DNA from: Tausonia pullulans
Lineage: Eukaryota; Basidiomycota; Tremellomycetes; Cystofilobasidiales; Mrakiaceae
Direction of reading: 5' to 3'
NCBI GenBank assembly: GCA_951802195.1
Contig: OX637624.1
Location: 806,001-870,000, forward strand
DNA length: 64,000 nucleotides
A program made the translations under genes and the position numbers. Positions 49,742 through 61,599 of the stretch are shown one piece after another. Position 1 is the first letter of the stretch; every line of letters begins with the position of its first letter. Under the pieces are notes generated by a model. That model was not told the DNA's origin, searched no databases, and was given only the letters and a program-made list of their open reading frames with translations.

Positions 49742-51721
49742 CGTCTTGGCAGTCCAGGTGCGTCAATCGCTTCTTTGCGCGCTCCAGACTGGAGACTCGG
49801 TATCAACTCCTGGTAGACGTGTGTTTAACCAGCGGAGAGGATGAGTGTTGAAGGCGCTCTGCAATAGAGCGTCAAGGAGAGGCGAGGCGGCAGAAAGACC
49901 GTAAGCGGCGGCGAATTGAGGTGGCGGTCGAGACTCGAGCCACACTGTCCTCTCTGCTTGGTTCGGACCCCACTGCCGGGATTCCGGCCAGCCACCACGC
50001 GCCAGCCACGGAGGTGTCAGGTCTGCATGCGTGGGCGAAGACGTCCTTTCCGAGACCAAGGAGACCCCTACCCCTGGTTTTCCTCTCATGGGTAGCACAG
50101 TCATCGCTCTTCCCTCTTGGAGAAGGTGGCGGGAACCAAGATGTCGCGAGACCTCCTGTTTATCAGGATCACGCTCCGTGGAGACTAAAGTAAACCCCTC
50201 CAAACCAGACGGGCGGCCCTGCTCGCAAACGTCACCAGAGGCATATCCTTTATATGTTCATCTGACAAGACTTGTTGGCGATTGTCCTTGAGAGCCACTG
50301 TATTATTCCGAAACGAATGCCCACAAGCCCCTCATAATTCCAGCAGACCGTGGCTATAGGAAAGTGCGCAACCTGGAATTTCCGTCATCTTCGACCAACC
50401 ATGCTTTTGCGTGATCCCTTTCAAGGGTCTTCACCCTAAATATAATGATGGGAAATACTCGCCTCTTCGACCATCACAGGAGCGCCACGCATGGACGCAT
50501 GTCAGTGAAAGAGGGACGAAACGGTGGCGCGCGCTCTATCGGAGAATATCCACGAAAACGTCAACTGCTTGCAATAGGCGCGGGGAACAAGGGATCTCAA
50601 TACCTCTTCAAATTGAAGTCGGAGGACGGCTAGGTTCACTAATTCACAAAACGGATTCAATTCAACTCGCGACCTCGCCACACTCTCCTTTCGTCGCTCG
50701 CCGTTGCGTACGCTTGATACTTAACGCCACCGTTGAACCGAAGCAGGCGTGGCGTCAAGCCTCCCGTGCTTTGTCTTCACCGGCCCGGTAAAGGTGTTGT
50801 AAACGAGAGGTGGAGTTTCCTTATATGCGGTTTCTTTATTTTCTCTTGTGAGTCTATGCGCCCGGCCCGCCTGCTTTGACAAACGTGGATATTCCAGACA
50901 GTGAACAAGGACTTTTAATTTACAGCCTCAGGCATCAAGACTAAGAACGAGGTCGCTGTTTCACAGCTGGCCTGCGGCGAGCTTGCCTTATCTGCTCTGT
51001 TCGACAAAAACTCTGATCTGGGCTCGCCGGATGTAGCGAAATGTGGGTCGAGGCGCGCGCGGCCCGGAGCCTAATCCCCTCCGGCTGTGACGGCTTCTCA
51101 AAGACTTCTCTACGCCGCACCACCGCCCGGACTTGGATCGGCGGGGTCGGACAATTGCGTATAATGGCCGACACCGACGGCCCACGCTTTCAACAGTATT
51201 AAGGACGTACGTGGGTCAAGGTACCCCAGCATTTCAGCCCTGCAGCCCATGTCGCTGGGGTTTTTTTTCCTCACGAAATTCCGCACACAAGGGCTTGTGT
51301 TCATTCACGCTGAGTATATGTTTGTCGTTCTATCACACCCCACAGCAAGTCTGGAACGTTGCTGCCATAGATTCCAGGAGCGTAGCTCAAGGCAACGAGC
51401 CATCAAGGGAAGCGGATATGTATATTTGCATCATGACACGAAGACCTCGGTTTCATCGTGCGCAGACGCAAACAACGAGCTCAAGGGACATTAACGGACG
51501 CGGTCCACCATGTTTCAATTCTATCGTGAACTCTGTGCAACTTTATTCTTGCTCCATATAGTGGGTTATATCGTGAACTTAATAGATCGGTAATTGGGAG
51601 ATGCGCATGACAGTCCTTGACGACGTTCAGAGCCAGGCGTGCAAAGGAGCTTGTTCGAAGTCTGTCTGGCGTCTTTCTTGACAGACGTCCGCCCTTCTTG
51701 CCAGTCAAAGCCAATACGACC
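49742..51721. other. Intergenic region of about 2 kb
   Basis: Lies between divergent genes. Apart from the uncertain frame at 49763-50203 (minus), nothing supports a gene: frames are short and without motifs. There are no clear tRNA arms or repeats. Confidence 0.35.
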
Positions 51722-53365
51722 ATGAACGCCTCCGACGAAATTGTTCTCTCGGGAACCTCCCTCATCAACGCCTCGAAGCAGGGCGTCAGTCCTGCCCGTT
51801 GACAGCGACCAGATCAAGGCTTCTGACGCCTTCTCTTCCCGTGCGTTTGGACCGTTCAGACTGCACAAGATGTTCTGCAGCTCCTCAAGGAGGAAGGCGC
51901 TCCTGCCTGGTACCAGGACGACCTTGGATGGACGGCCCTGCACTATGCTGCTGAGAGGGAGGACAAGGAGATGGTGTGAGTCCCCAAGTGAGCAAGGCGA
52001 GCGAGCAGTCTGTCTTCGTTCGACGCGCCTCCGCAGGGTCTTAGAGGCCTTCAACGGACCGGACTGACTTAGATGACAATCAATGATCTTTTAGCCAGGT
52101 TCTGCTGAAGAACGGAGGTGTCTGGAACGCAGGTCCGTCGCGTCTGATCTTCCATTCGGCGCGTGCGAGACGACCCATGCCTGACGCGTGTCCTTGCTGA
52201 ACATGTCGTACCTCCCAGTCGACAAGCTCGGTTACTCGCCCGCCGATGTCGCACTCTCGCTCAATTCGGCTGCAATCTACTCTGTCATCCAATCGCACGG
52301 CGTCCGCTCTGAGTTTCTCCTCACGCTACTCGCCTCGAAGGAACAGGAGTCAAGCAACCTCGTTCTCAAAGATGCCGAGGAGGACACGCTCGCGGGCAAC
52401 ACTGCCAAGTTCCTGCAGAGCAAGCTCACCTACGACAAGGATGACGAGGGTCGTGAGCGAGTCATCGATGAGGAGGGCAACGGTGTCATGATGGGTGGGT
52501 AGCTTGGGGCAAAATCAAGCGGCGGCGCTAGCGGCTGACTTGCGGAGGTTTCCACAGGTTGGGAGGAGCCTATCATGCGTGCCAGTGTCGACCGGCTCAC
52601 GGAGGGCCTGTCGGGCGAGGACGGTCAGGGTCTCCGGATCCTGAACGTCGGCTTTGGCCTTGGCATTGTAAGTTTCCCCTCGCGCATCACGCGACGACAC
52701 TCATTAACGCCCTGTTTCCCCCCACACCAGATCGACACCATGTTCCAGACCCTACCTACCTCTCCTCTCATCCACACCATCATCGAGCCTCACCCCTCAG
52801 TCCTTGAACACATGACTGAGACCGGCTGGACGACAGAGGCCAAGCCCAACCTGCGCGTCCTCAAGGGCAAGTGGCAGGACTGGGTCGAGACGGAGGAGAT
52901 CTACGAGCAGGGCGGCTATGATGTCATCTACTTTGACACCTTCTCGGAGGGATACGAAGGTCTGTCAAGCGGTGGTTATCTTGACAGCTGATGAAACAGT
53001 GACTTACAGCTACCGTCGCTCGTGATCAGAGCTCAAGGCCTTCTTCCAACATCTCCCGAATCTCCTTGCTGGGCCCGAGAGCCGGTTCTCGTTCTTCCAC
53101 GGCCTTGGAGCCACCAATGCCGTCAGTCTTGTTTCTTGACTTACCGGCATGGCCAGTGTCGCTTACCCTCTTCATTTTCCAGACCTTCCACGACGTCTAC
53201 ACGTCCCTCTCCGGTCTTCACCTCCGCGAGATCGGCATCGGAGACGTGACCTGGTACGACCTCCCCATCGACGAGGAGGTCAAGGAGGAAGTGTGGAAAG
53301 GTGTCCGTCGCAAGTACTGGACGCTACCGCGGTTCAGAATTCCAATTGCCAAGATGGAGATGTAG
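51722..53365 (+). CDS. RMT2: Protein arginine N-methyltransferase 2 (Rmt2)
   Basis: S-adenosylmethionine-dependent enzyme that makes delta-N-monomethylarginine on ribosomal protein L12 in budding yeast. The ATG at 51722 opens NASDEIVLSGTSLINASKQG. The N-terminal ankyrin part reads DVLQLLKEEGAPAWYQDDLG, WTALHYAAEREDKEMV, VLLKNGGVWNAVDKLGYSPA and DVALSLN. The methyltransferase part has VMMGWEEPIMRASVDRL, LRILNVGFGLGI (motif I, SAM binding), HTIIEPHPSVLEHM (acidic SAM contact), VLKGKWQDWV, YDVIYFDTFSEGYE and a C-terminal DVTWYDLPIDEEVKEEVW, ending RFRIPIAKMEM. Six short introns. It is tail-to-tail with the 5-phosphatase gene, with 83 bp between the stops. Confidence 0.95.
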
Positions 53366-53448
53366 ATATATCTCTTGCCGTAGTGACCGTAAAGGCTGGA
53401 TAGACGCACCGCGCGTCACTCAACTCCAGCCCGTCTCCTCCTGCGTTA

Positions 53449-56400
53449 TCATTCGAGCAAAAATTCAAAAAATGCCACCCGACCCTGCATATCTGCCGTT
53501 TTGAGGACTCCCGGTTGAGGCCGCAGGAGCGTATGCGCGAATGTAGTCGCTGGATCGAGACGAGGTGGGTCAGTCAGCCTCTGTCGCTCACGTGAGGCAT
53601 TTACAAGTCTCTTACCCAGCTTGTGCTTGAGATCGCGCGACGGTGACTCAATCTGTTCGATATGATACCGCAGGAAGCTTGAGATGTAAATGAGAAGGTT
53701 GGCCGAGGAGTTCGGCAGAATATCGAGGATCTGACCGTGCCCACGCGGAGCTCGTTAGTCGCCCGCAAAAGTACGCAGCCGGAAGCACGTTTTCCCACCT
53801 GGAAGGCCTCATCCTTGCTAATGACAGCGGCACATGCGTCTTGATCACGTCCAAAGGGGACGCAGGGCTCTGGCAGGGACTCAAAGAGGCGGAGAAGGGC
53901 CTCGGCGACAGAGAGAGCCCGCTGGGCTCCAGGACCTGCGGTCGATGCCCTAATGGACGTTTTCGACTCATCGTCATCGGTGGACAAGGGATTAATGCGG
54001 GAGATGGAGGTGTCGAAGGATTCTCCGTTGTCGAGACACTTGTGCGACAGGCGGAATGTTAGTCGAGAGTCAGGAAGGGACCGAAGGAGTGACGGCTGAC
54101 CTGGCGAATGGCCGCCACGAAGCGTGAATCTCCGCGTTCAAGAAAAATCCCCGGCTGCCGACCGAATCAATAATATTCAGCTTCGACATTATCGATAGAC
54201 CAGTTAGGGGACGGACGAGGTCGGCGCCATTCGCCATCAAGTCGTTCACAAGTCGCCAGATCTCCCGCGGAAGACTGAGAGCATTTCCCGGCGGAGACAG
54301 TTCCTCATAAAACGACTGTCGCGGGATGAGACGGATCGGGTGCGGCAACCGGGTGAGAACCTCAATCGAGGTGCCGAAGCAGCTTGGTTCTAACAGATCG
54401 AAGTGTCGCTCGTCAGTTCTGAACAGCTGTACATGCGAACACACCTATAACCAACCATAAGTGCCTTCGATCGAGATGAACGAGTCCTTGCCGTCCTCAA
54501 CGTGTAGTATGAGGATATCTGAGTCAAGGAAAGGGCTGAGCTATCGTCAACAGATCAAGACCATCCGGGGAGCGAGGGCTCACCCTCGAGCATCTCCTGT
54601 CCCGTGTTGAGGCCCTCAGCACAATCCGCCCCGACCTGTATCGAAACTGTCACCGTCACCTGCTCGCCTGGAAGAACAATACCTGCCGACGGATGGATGT
54701 GCATCCATGGCTTGCAGAGTGTGTCTTGGCCGGGCTCGGAAGGCGCGAAGGCAAAGACGGCTTCGACCTGAAGAGCGAACAGAACATCAGTGCGGTGAGA
54801 GAGATGGGGAAGTCTATGAGGTTTACCTGACGATCGTTCCTGAGGACAATCGTTCGAAATGTAGGCCGCATGTATCTGTGGAATGAGGTGTGTAAATTCT
54901 AGGCTTTACTTCTATGAAATTTTCGCATGAGCTTACTCGACGGCCCCCAGCTCGATCCCTCGGTTAGAGACTTCCAGATTCGGCGTTGCATCGTTCTCAA
55001 TCTTGTCCGCTTCTCGCCCCACCTCCGCCTGTACGCGGTGCCATCTGACAGAATCAATGACGCTAACGCTGACGTCGAAGCTGTAAAATTGAATAGGTAA
55101 GCGAGGTGATTAATAATGATGCGGACGAAAGACTCACTTTGCCGAGACAGGCTCGTGATCGCTCAAGCGGATCTCAGGGTGGGAGGTGTAGGTGGTGTTG
55201 CGGACGTCGGATGATCTCGGGGCGCTCCAAAGGATGCGGTCACTGTGCGTACTAGAGGTCAAGATAGTCCTTGATATCAAAGGGGCAAGGAACAACCTAC
55301 CACCAAGCTGGAGTCCGCCTGGTGTGGAACAAAGGGCATGTCAGCGAACGGGGTCGCAAAAGTTTCCAGGTCCAAGGTACACTGACTTCTCGTCATATTC
55401 CCTTACGCCCTTGCGAAATTTGAACGTGCTGGAACAGTGATCTTAGCTTGACATCCCCTGTCAGTGTTTGAAAATATGTTCTGCACGCACGGCGGGAAGT
55501 TGATCGAAGCCTCCTCAAAGTTCTTGAAGGCGCGGCCAAGGGCGCGCTCAATGTTGAGTTGATCCTGATTGAGTAGACAGTGGGATTGGTCAGATTTACT
55601 GTCGAGAATCTTGGGCCACCCAGAACTCACCTTTTTTAGCAGCAGCCCGTACTCCTTGTCCTTGATGAGTCCCCGGCACACCTCGTCGGTCTGATCAAGA
55701 CGGACTGGCGAGTCTTGAGGGTCAGCTTGCTCTTCACAGACAGAGCCGATCCACTCACAGTTGAGATCTCCTGTCCAGAACACGATGCCAGCCGCGCCAC
55801 TCCCCAGCCCAACATGCCGCTCATCCTTGCGGATGACCTCGTATTGCTGGACGCTCTTGGACAATTCGTAGGCGTCGATTGGGAATTTGAGCCGGCGGTA
55901 AATCTCTTGATAATCGAGGATACGCTTCTCGAGTTGGTCGGTGTGGGCTGGAACGGCTGTCTGTGAGCACTGTGCGTGAAGAGTACACTATGCGACGAGG
56001 ACGCACCGGCGAGATGAGAATTAACAAAGGTAAAGTATGAGCCGTGAATGCGCATGCGGACACCGGTGCCGGCCTTGTTGCCCTATGCAAAGTCAAGAAG
56101 GATGAGTGTCGGCGATCGATGTTGAGGAAGAGCATCTCGGACGGACCATGACTCCCATCATTAAGCCGATAGGAAGCGCGTCTGTGCTGACGTCCCCAAC
56201 GAAAGGTGCGAGCTCCTTCTTCACAAGGACTACGGAAAGTACTCCGACAAACTGTCTTGAAGCGACCTAGAAGGGAAGAGTCATGGCATCAGCCCTTCTT
56301 CTTGCGCGTATGCTCCGCCCCCGCAGTCCCAATTTTACCTTCTGATATTCGGCCCCCTTCACTCCCTCCAGAATCGCTCGCGTCCACGCCGCCTCCCTTG

Positions 56401-57756
56401 TCTCGGCCTGCTTCTCCCCTTCGCGTATGACGTCCTTCCCCGGCGCAAAGACGAGGGCTCCCGCGGAGAGGTCCAGCTCCTGGAAGCCAAAGACGAGGAC
56501 ATCGGCCGGTTGCGCATCGTCGCTACTTCCCATGACGAGACGGCGGAAGTATGACTTGTCTCTAGACGTCGAGGACGGAGGTATGGTGTCGTTGACGTTG
56601 AAGGTTGCGAGCCGGATCTTGATCGACTCTGCATGTGTCCACTCTAGCTCTCGCTGGCGCATCGCCTTGCGGACGTATTGCTCGCGGAGTTTGACAAGGC
56701 GCTCTTGCCTGGAGGTGGAAGCAATTCCGTTGGACGCTAACGCATCAGATTAAGAGTTGTTAGGTGAGAGCATCTCGAAAAAGCTGAGGGATGTGCTGTA
56801 CCCATAGTAATCTCCGCCAGGGACCCGAAGCTGATGGTCGACGTGTTCGAGGAGGTTCGTGGTTCTTGAATTATTCGATTTGGAAGGGGCTGATTCCGTG
56901 TGTAGAGTCCGAGCCTGAGGGAGGGATCAAGCTGTCAAGCCATGAGGAAGAGAAGAAGGCTGTCTCGCCTGTCTATCGGTTGCGGAGGCCGCGCTCTTGG
57001 CCTTGCAGAGGACCTACCAAACATGGGATTCGCTCTTCCTGACAATCGACTTCTCCGCGTCTGATGTTTGCCCACAACGAGATCAGCAAAGCGGCTCTGT
57101 CATCCTCATGACGCCACGAGCTTAGCTCACCCCTAACCTCCCTTAGCCGCCTCAACACCCCAAGGAACGCCTCCACCTCTCCGCCGACCTCGCCTACGAT
57201 GAGCGACTCGACTCTCTTCCCTCGTTCGTCCGAGAGCCCAAGTACGAACTCGACAACCTGAGGCTTGCCCAGGCTGTTGCCATCGGTGCCTCTTGCAGCG
57301 GCTGCAGAGGCGCTGGTAGCCTGCGTCTCGCCCGGCGTGATTGCGACGGCCGCGCGCTGGGAGATAGAGATGGTTGGCTGGGATGCAGATGATATTGGTA
57401 GAAGATGTAGAACTTGAAGCGTTGTAGGCGAGGACCAGTTGAGGACGAAGATGCTGGGAAGAGAGGAGTGTCACTTCGACGCGACTATCGTCTCTCATTC
57501 CCGCGATTGTCCCTCAAGACTATACCTAACAGCAGACGATCTGAACTCACGCTCCCTCCTCGAACACGCTCTCCCGGTTCTCCACGATCCCCAAGAGGAC
57601 ATCCTCCCTCTTCTCTTCTTGGACGTCCTCCCCTCCGACGATCGCATGGACCACGCTCGCCTCTCGGACGAGAGCTGACACGCACTCCTTTCCCTGACGA
57701 AAGAGGGCGGCGAGCTGCTTGTCGAGCTCAGCCTTAGATGGGAGGAATAGGCTCAT
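53449..57756 (-). CDS. OCRL/INPP5B-type inositol polyphosphate 5-phosphatase with RhoGAP domain
   Basis: Phosphoinositide 5-phosphatase of the endomembrane system. N-terminal PH-like part (LFLPSKAELDKQLAALFRQG; QPTISISQRAAVAITPGE; VVEFVLGLSDERGKRVESLI). The catalytic domain starts IRLATFNVNDTIPP, then ADVLVFGFQELDLSAGAL, VMGNKAGTGVRMRIHGSYFT, NSHLAAHTDQLEKR (intron inside), VFWTGDLNYRLD, TPAWCDRILW (intron inside) and SDHEPVSAKF, all key 5-phosphatase signatures. An ASH-type beta domain follows (IELGAVEYMRPTFRTIVLRN; VLPGEQVTVTVSIQVGAD; IEGTYEPSCFGTSIEVL). The RhoGAP domain has SLPREIWRLVNDLMANGADL, AEALLRLFESLPEPCVPF and DILPNSSANLLIYISSFLRY. The usual RhoGAP arginine finger was not located and this domain may be inactive, as in OCRL. 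It ends MQGRVAFFEFLLE. Confidence 0.92.
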
Positions 57757-58068
57757 GGGGGGTATGACCAGTGAGGGTGAATCTCATAGAGTCGGGAAGG
57801 TGATGGTTGGGAGAGAAGGGGGGGCGAGAGCGAGAGCGCGAAAGCCTCTCGGCGCGGCCCGAGGGGCAGACAGAGTGTTGACGCGTCGCTGTTATAGTTG
57901 TTGGCAACGACAGCGAGCACCTCGTCGAACCCGCGAGATCATGAGATGGTGGTCGTCAAGTTGTGCAGGAGTGACTTTAGAGGAAGGGAGAGCCTCATCG
58001 CTCCAGAAAAACATCGCTGCGCACAAGACTCCACCTCTAGAAACCACATGAAACATAGAAAGAACAAA
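57757..58068. other. Intergenic between same-strand genes
   Basis: 312 bp containing the 5' flank of the 5-phosphatase gene and the 3' flank of the Asterix gene, both on the minus strand. On the minus strand, 57800-57830 is pyrimidine-rich (CTCTCGCTCTCGCCCCC) just ahead of the 5-phosphatase start. No gene. Confidence 0.4.
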
Positions 58069-58813
58069 TCAAGCAGCCGGGTGCGGCGAAGGAGTGTGAA
58101 CCATGAGGAACGACGGGAAGTAGACGGTGAGAAGGGCGGCAAGGGCGAAGCTGGAGGACACGGTTGCCGTGTAAGTCCGGGGTCAGCGATCCCGGTCCGG
58201 TTCAGCGTACACGCAGCTAGATCTTAGAGTCTAGGACTCACCCAAAAGCCTGGAGACCACCCGAAGAACCTTCTTTGGTCCGGAGAGGCTTATCGTTGAC
58301 AAAGGTGTAGGCGGCGAGGAAGACAGACGGCCAGGCGAACAGCCTGAGGGGGAGGATCAAAGTCAGCACAGGGTCAAGGGGAAGCGAGAAGAGCCCGCCA
58401 ACGTGGGATCAGTATGTAAGAGAGGCAGCTGAGGGATGTTCAACCCCAGAGAGAGGAAGAGTACGAGCGTAGACTATCGACGTGGTCCATGATCCTCCTC
58501 CTTCGCTCCCTCGGACCGAGGTCCGAACTCCACACTTCTCTACACGACCGAGACAGGAAAGATGAAATAATGCTCAGCCTGTTCTTCAAGACCATTGACG
58601 ATCCTGATGAAATCATTCCAAATTGCCCTAGAGGTGCGTCGGAGGGCTGCCAAAAGGGATCTGTCGGTGGGAGGTGGAACGGCATCTGTTTGGACGCGTC
58701 GCGCGGATCGGACGGGTTCTGATAGTTCGAAAGACGATGGCGTGAGTACGCTAGGTCACCTGATTGATAAGAAGTAAATAAGGGAGGCTCACGACGAGAA
58801 CAACAGAGGTCAT
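58069..58813 (-). CDS. Asterix homologue (PAT complex subunit, WDR83OS/UPF0139)
   Basis: Small ER membrane protein. Its animal homologue Asterix pairs with CCDC47 in the PAT complex, an intramembrane chaperone at the translocon. Exons: 58793-58813, 58579-58718, 58242-58343 and 58069-58150. The spliced protein reads MTSVVLVNPSDPRDASKQMP, FHLPPTDPFWQPSDAPLG, FGMISSGSSMVLKNRLFAWP, SVFLAAYTFVNDKPLRTKEG, SSGGLQAFGFALAALLTVYF, PSFLMVHTPSPHPAA. The SDPR opening, the 'GMi.S..sM..kN.l.AW' helix, the 'N.kPLRTKEgss' loop and the last helix fit the UPF0139 family; human Asterix has SDPRRPNKV, LGMIFSMCGLMLKLKWCAW and SEDTKQ. The intron at 58344-58578 needs a GC donor (AG|GCTGAG). The frame is also open upstream to an ATG at 58969, which would collide with the divergent neighbour's start. 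Confidence 0.82.
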
Positions 58814-58969
58814 GCTGGTAACGAGGGATGATGATGGTGTCGTTGTGATGGTTTGGAGGAAGTCGGACGAGGGCGAGAAGGCCGTACCGCGTGCCAGCGC
58901 CCCAGTCAGCCAGAGTCGCCTAGTCCTCTCGCTTCCAACGACAACCCCTCCACTCTTCGATCCACTCAT
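58814..58969. promoter_or_regulatory. Compact bidirectional promoter with CATATG junction
   Basis: If Asterix starts at 58813 the two divergent genes share about 156 bp. At 58967-58972 the palindrome CATATG carries start codons on both strands: the plus one starts the LisH-WD40 protein, the minus one would add 52 residues to Asterix. Confidence 0.5.
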
Positions 58970-61109
58970 ATGTCAGACCCTTCGTCTTCCCGAGGCCTGC
59001 CTCCGACGCCTCTCAGCGTCGACCATCTTGTCGCGCGCTATCTCGACAAGGCCGGCGTAAGTCCATGTCCCAACGACGCATGTCCGCCGCAGGTCGCGTC
59101 CGTACTGCCTCAGTCGATTTCGTGTATGCTCAAAACCTCTCCATGGCTCTCGTAACAGTACACATCTACTCTTAAATCGTTCCTTTCGGATGCCGCAATC
59201 TCGGAGGCGTCGCTCGCCCACAAGTCCTCCATCGACCTGCGCGAGGTGGTCGAGGCGTACGACGTCACTCGCCTCAAAGAGGCCGCCCTTCTTCACAAGA
59301 TCGAATTACATCAGGAGGAGGACGATGAGCTGACGGCGGAGATCGAGGAAGACCACATCCCAAAGAAGGTCAGTGCTGGACACAGGTGCAGACAAGGAGC
59401 GATTAAGGAAGCCTGTTTTGACGGATGAACACGTCGGTCGCAGCTCGTCGGCACGCTAGGCACCATCCATGCCAGCAATATCCTGACTGTTTCTTCGTAT
59501 GACCTCCCAACACGGTAAGTCTCTTGCTCCCATCTTGCAATCTTAAACTAATGATGAAATACTTCAGCACCTTTGACACGGGGACAGCGTCGTGAGCACG
59601 ACCGTTATTCCTATTCACACTTGGCCGCTGACCTGTTTCTCCATAGCTACATCTCCGGCTCCAAACCAAGTCTCATCACTAGCTCGGCTGACAAAACGCT
59701 TAAGGTTACCTCGGTCGAATCGGAGGAGGTTAGCCGTGGCACGTCTCTTCAAGGCCAACGTAGCATCTGAGGAAGCCGCTTTATCTCTTGCAGGTCGAGC
59801 TCATCTTTGAGAACCACAAGGCGGCCGTCCTGCATGTCGCCGTTCATCCTAAACAGCCGAGGCTCCTCCTGACAGGAAGCATGGATGGCTCGTGAGTGGT
59901 CGCGCTGATGAGTGCGGATGTCGTCTACTGACTGTCGTTCTCTATCGCAGAGCAAAACTCATCGACGTGATCACTCGAGATGTGCTCCAGACTTTCACAC
60001 ATACCAAATTCGTTCGTTGCCACCTTGCTTCATCTTTTCTGCAAACCATGGCTGATTGCTAGTTGCGTGCCCCCCTCCCCCTCAGGTCAACAAGACGGCC
60101 TTCTCCCCCTCTGGCTCCTGGCTCGCCACATGTTCGTACGACCGCACGATCAAGCTCTACTCCCTCGTCACTCGGCCGAGTTCCCCCATTTCCAACGTAC
60201 ATGAGTTTGACCCGGAGGTGGAGGAGGACCCGCTTGGGAAGGACGTCATCGATCGGTGGGAACTTCGCAAGATCATCGAGACCAAAAGCAACCCAGAGAC
60301 GCTAATTTTTGGCCCCGACGGTGACTGGCTGGCATTCACGACGAGGTGAGCGGGTCTCTTCCAAAGACTTTGCAATGCGCTGACGTCGGGCATGAAACAG
60401 AGGTGACCACCACATCAAATACATCATGCTCCCCTTGACACCCAAACCTCTTCCGACCCCCGACCATCCCAACGGCGCCCCCGAAGACGCCTATGAGCTC
60501 CGTCGGTTCAATCTCAATCCGAACGGCGATGACCACTGCTCCTTCTCCATCCTCGCGCTCGCAGTTCATCCGTCTCAGAGGTTCTTGGCCCTTATGACGG
60601 GTGACCACTCGGCGGTCAACAGCGTGTCGAGGGTGTTCTTGTATCCCTTCCTTTCGGCGGAGAGGAAAGCAACGCTCTGGACTGGCTCGGGTGAGACCTT
60701 TTTACTCTTTCATTCTAATTGATATCAGCTATTCAAGACTTAACCCATCATGACAGCATGTGACCAATTCTCCTGCCCTCGCATGGCATGGTTCCCATCC
60801 GGCAAGGCGTTCGGTAGGTCCCTATTCGCCTCCCCCCCCCCTCTTACTCTCGCTCTTGAAGTTTCTGAACAAGCCTCATCTCCCCCCTCCCCTGCAGCCG
60901 TTACCTCTGATGACGGCATCGTCCGCATCATCGACCTTCAAGGCCGCGTCCGGTCCTCAATACTCGCCCACGGTAAGCACCCGCTGACTCACGTCCGGAG
61001 CGACGCTATCCGGGACGTGTGCATTGTCCCTGGGACGAAGGAAGGAGGGGATGTGGGAGCGAGGGTGTACAGCTGTGGGTTTGATCAGACAGTGCGCATC
61101 TTGGGATGA
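58970..61109 (+). CDS. LisH-domain WD40-repeat protein
   Basis: Beta-propeller scaffold of unknown pathway. N-terminal LisH motif: LSVDHLVARYLDKAGYTSTL, then KSFLSDAAI, a dimerisation module. A charged helix follows (ALLHKIELHQEEDDELTAEI). WD repeats include TLGTIHASNILTVSSYD, YISGSKPSLITSSADKTLKV, FENHKAAVLHVAVHPKQPRL, LLTGSMDGSAKLIDVITRDV, FSPSGSWLATCSYDRTIKLY, IFGPDGDWLAFTTRGDHHIK, AWFPSGKAFAVTSDDGIVRI and GARVYSCGFDQTVRILG at the end. That is about seven blades. An insertion after blade 4 is acidic (FDPEVEEDPLGKDVIDRWEL), and another is Pro-rich (LPLTPKPLPTPDHPNGAPED). One intron has a 10-nt C run. It is not close to a named LisH-WD40 protein that I can recognise. Confidence 0.87.
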
Positions 61110-61599
61110 ATGTATGAAGGGTTCGCTGTCATAGAAAAGAAAGAAAGAAAGTCCATCTAGGAAACGGTTGACGTGAGTTGTTGTCAAGAGGGAAATCAAA
61201 CAGGCATCAAGTCGTAAGGTAAAGTAGTTCAGGAGAGGCTATACCTGCATATCTGTGAACGTGACCTGCGTGCCACGCGTGGACGTAATGGGCTAGCCAA
61301 GCTGATTCACCCGTCCTCTGAGCTCCATCCCAACAATGAAAATTCCCTCTCTGGCCGCTTAAGATTGGAGCAGCTGTTTTGAACTTTACCGTCCGAGTCG
61401 CGTACGTACGCTGCGGACCCTCACAAGGAAGCTGCCCCTCTCTGGAGCGCGCTCCTCAAGGCAGACTGCATACAACTGCTGGCCTGAGACGATAGACGAG
61501 GGTCCCTCACCCCTAGCAGCCATACCAGTGAGGACACATTATGCTTGAACCACTGCATGCAACAGACCACCGAGCATCAGTTTCTATCGACCCCAATTC
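61110..61599. other. Intergenic, 3' flank of LisH-WD40 gene
   Basis: Contains an AAAGAAAGAAAG microsatellite at about 61135-61150 just after the stop, probably in the 3' UTR. No gene is seen until aconitase similarity begins near 61620 on the other strand. Confidence 0.4.

Noticed and set aside
49763-50203. 146-codon minus-strand frame as the first exon of the Ser/Pro-rich protein
   Set aside because: No junction with matching phase and good splice signals joins it to 49741. Left out of the gene model, but not excluded.
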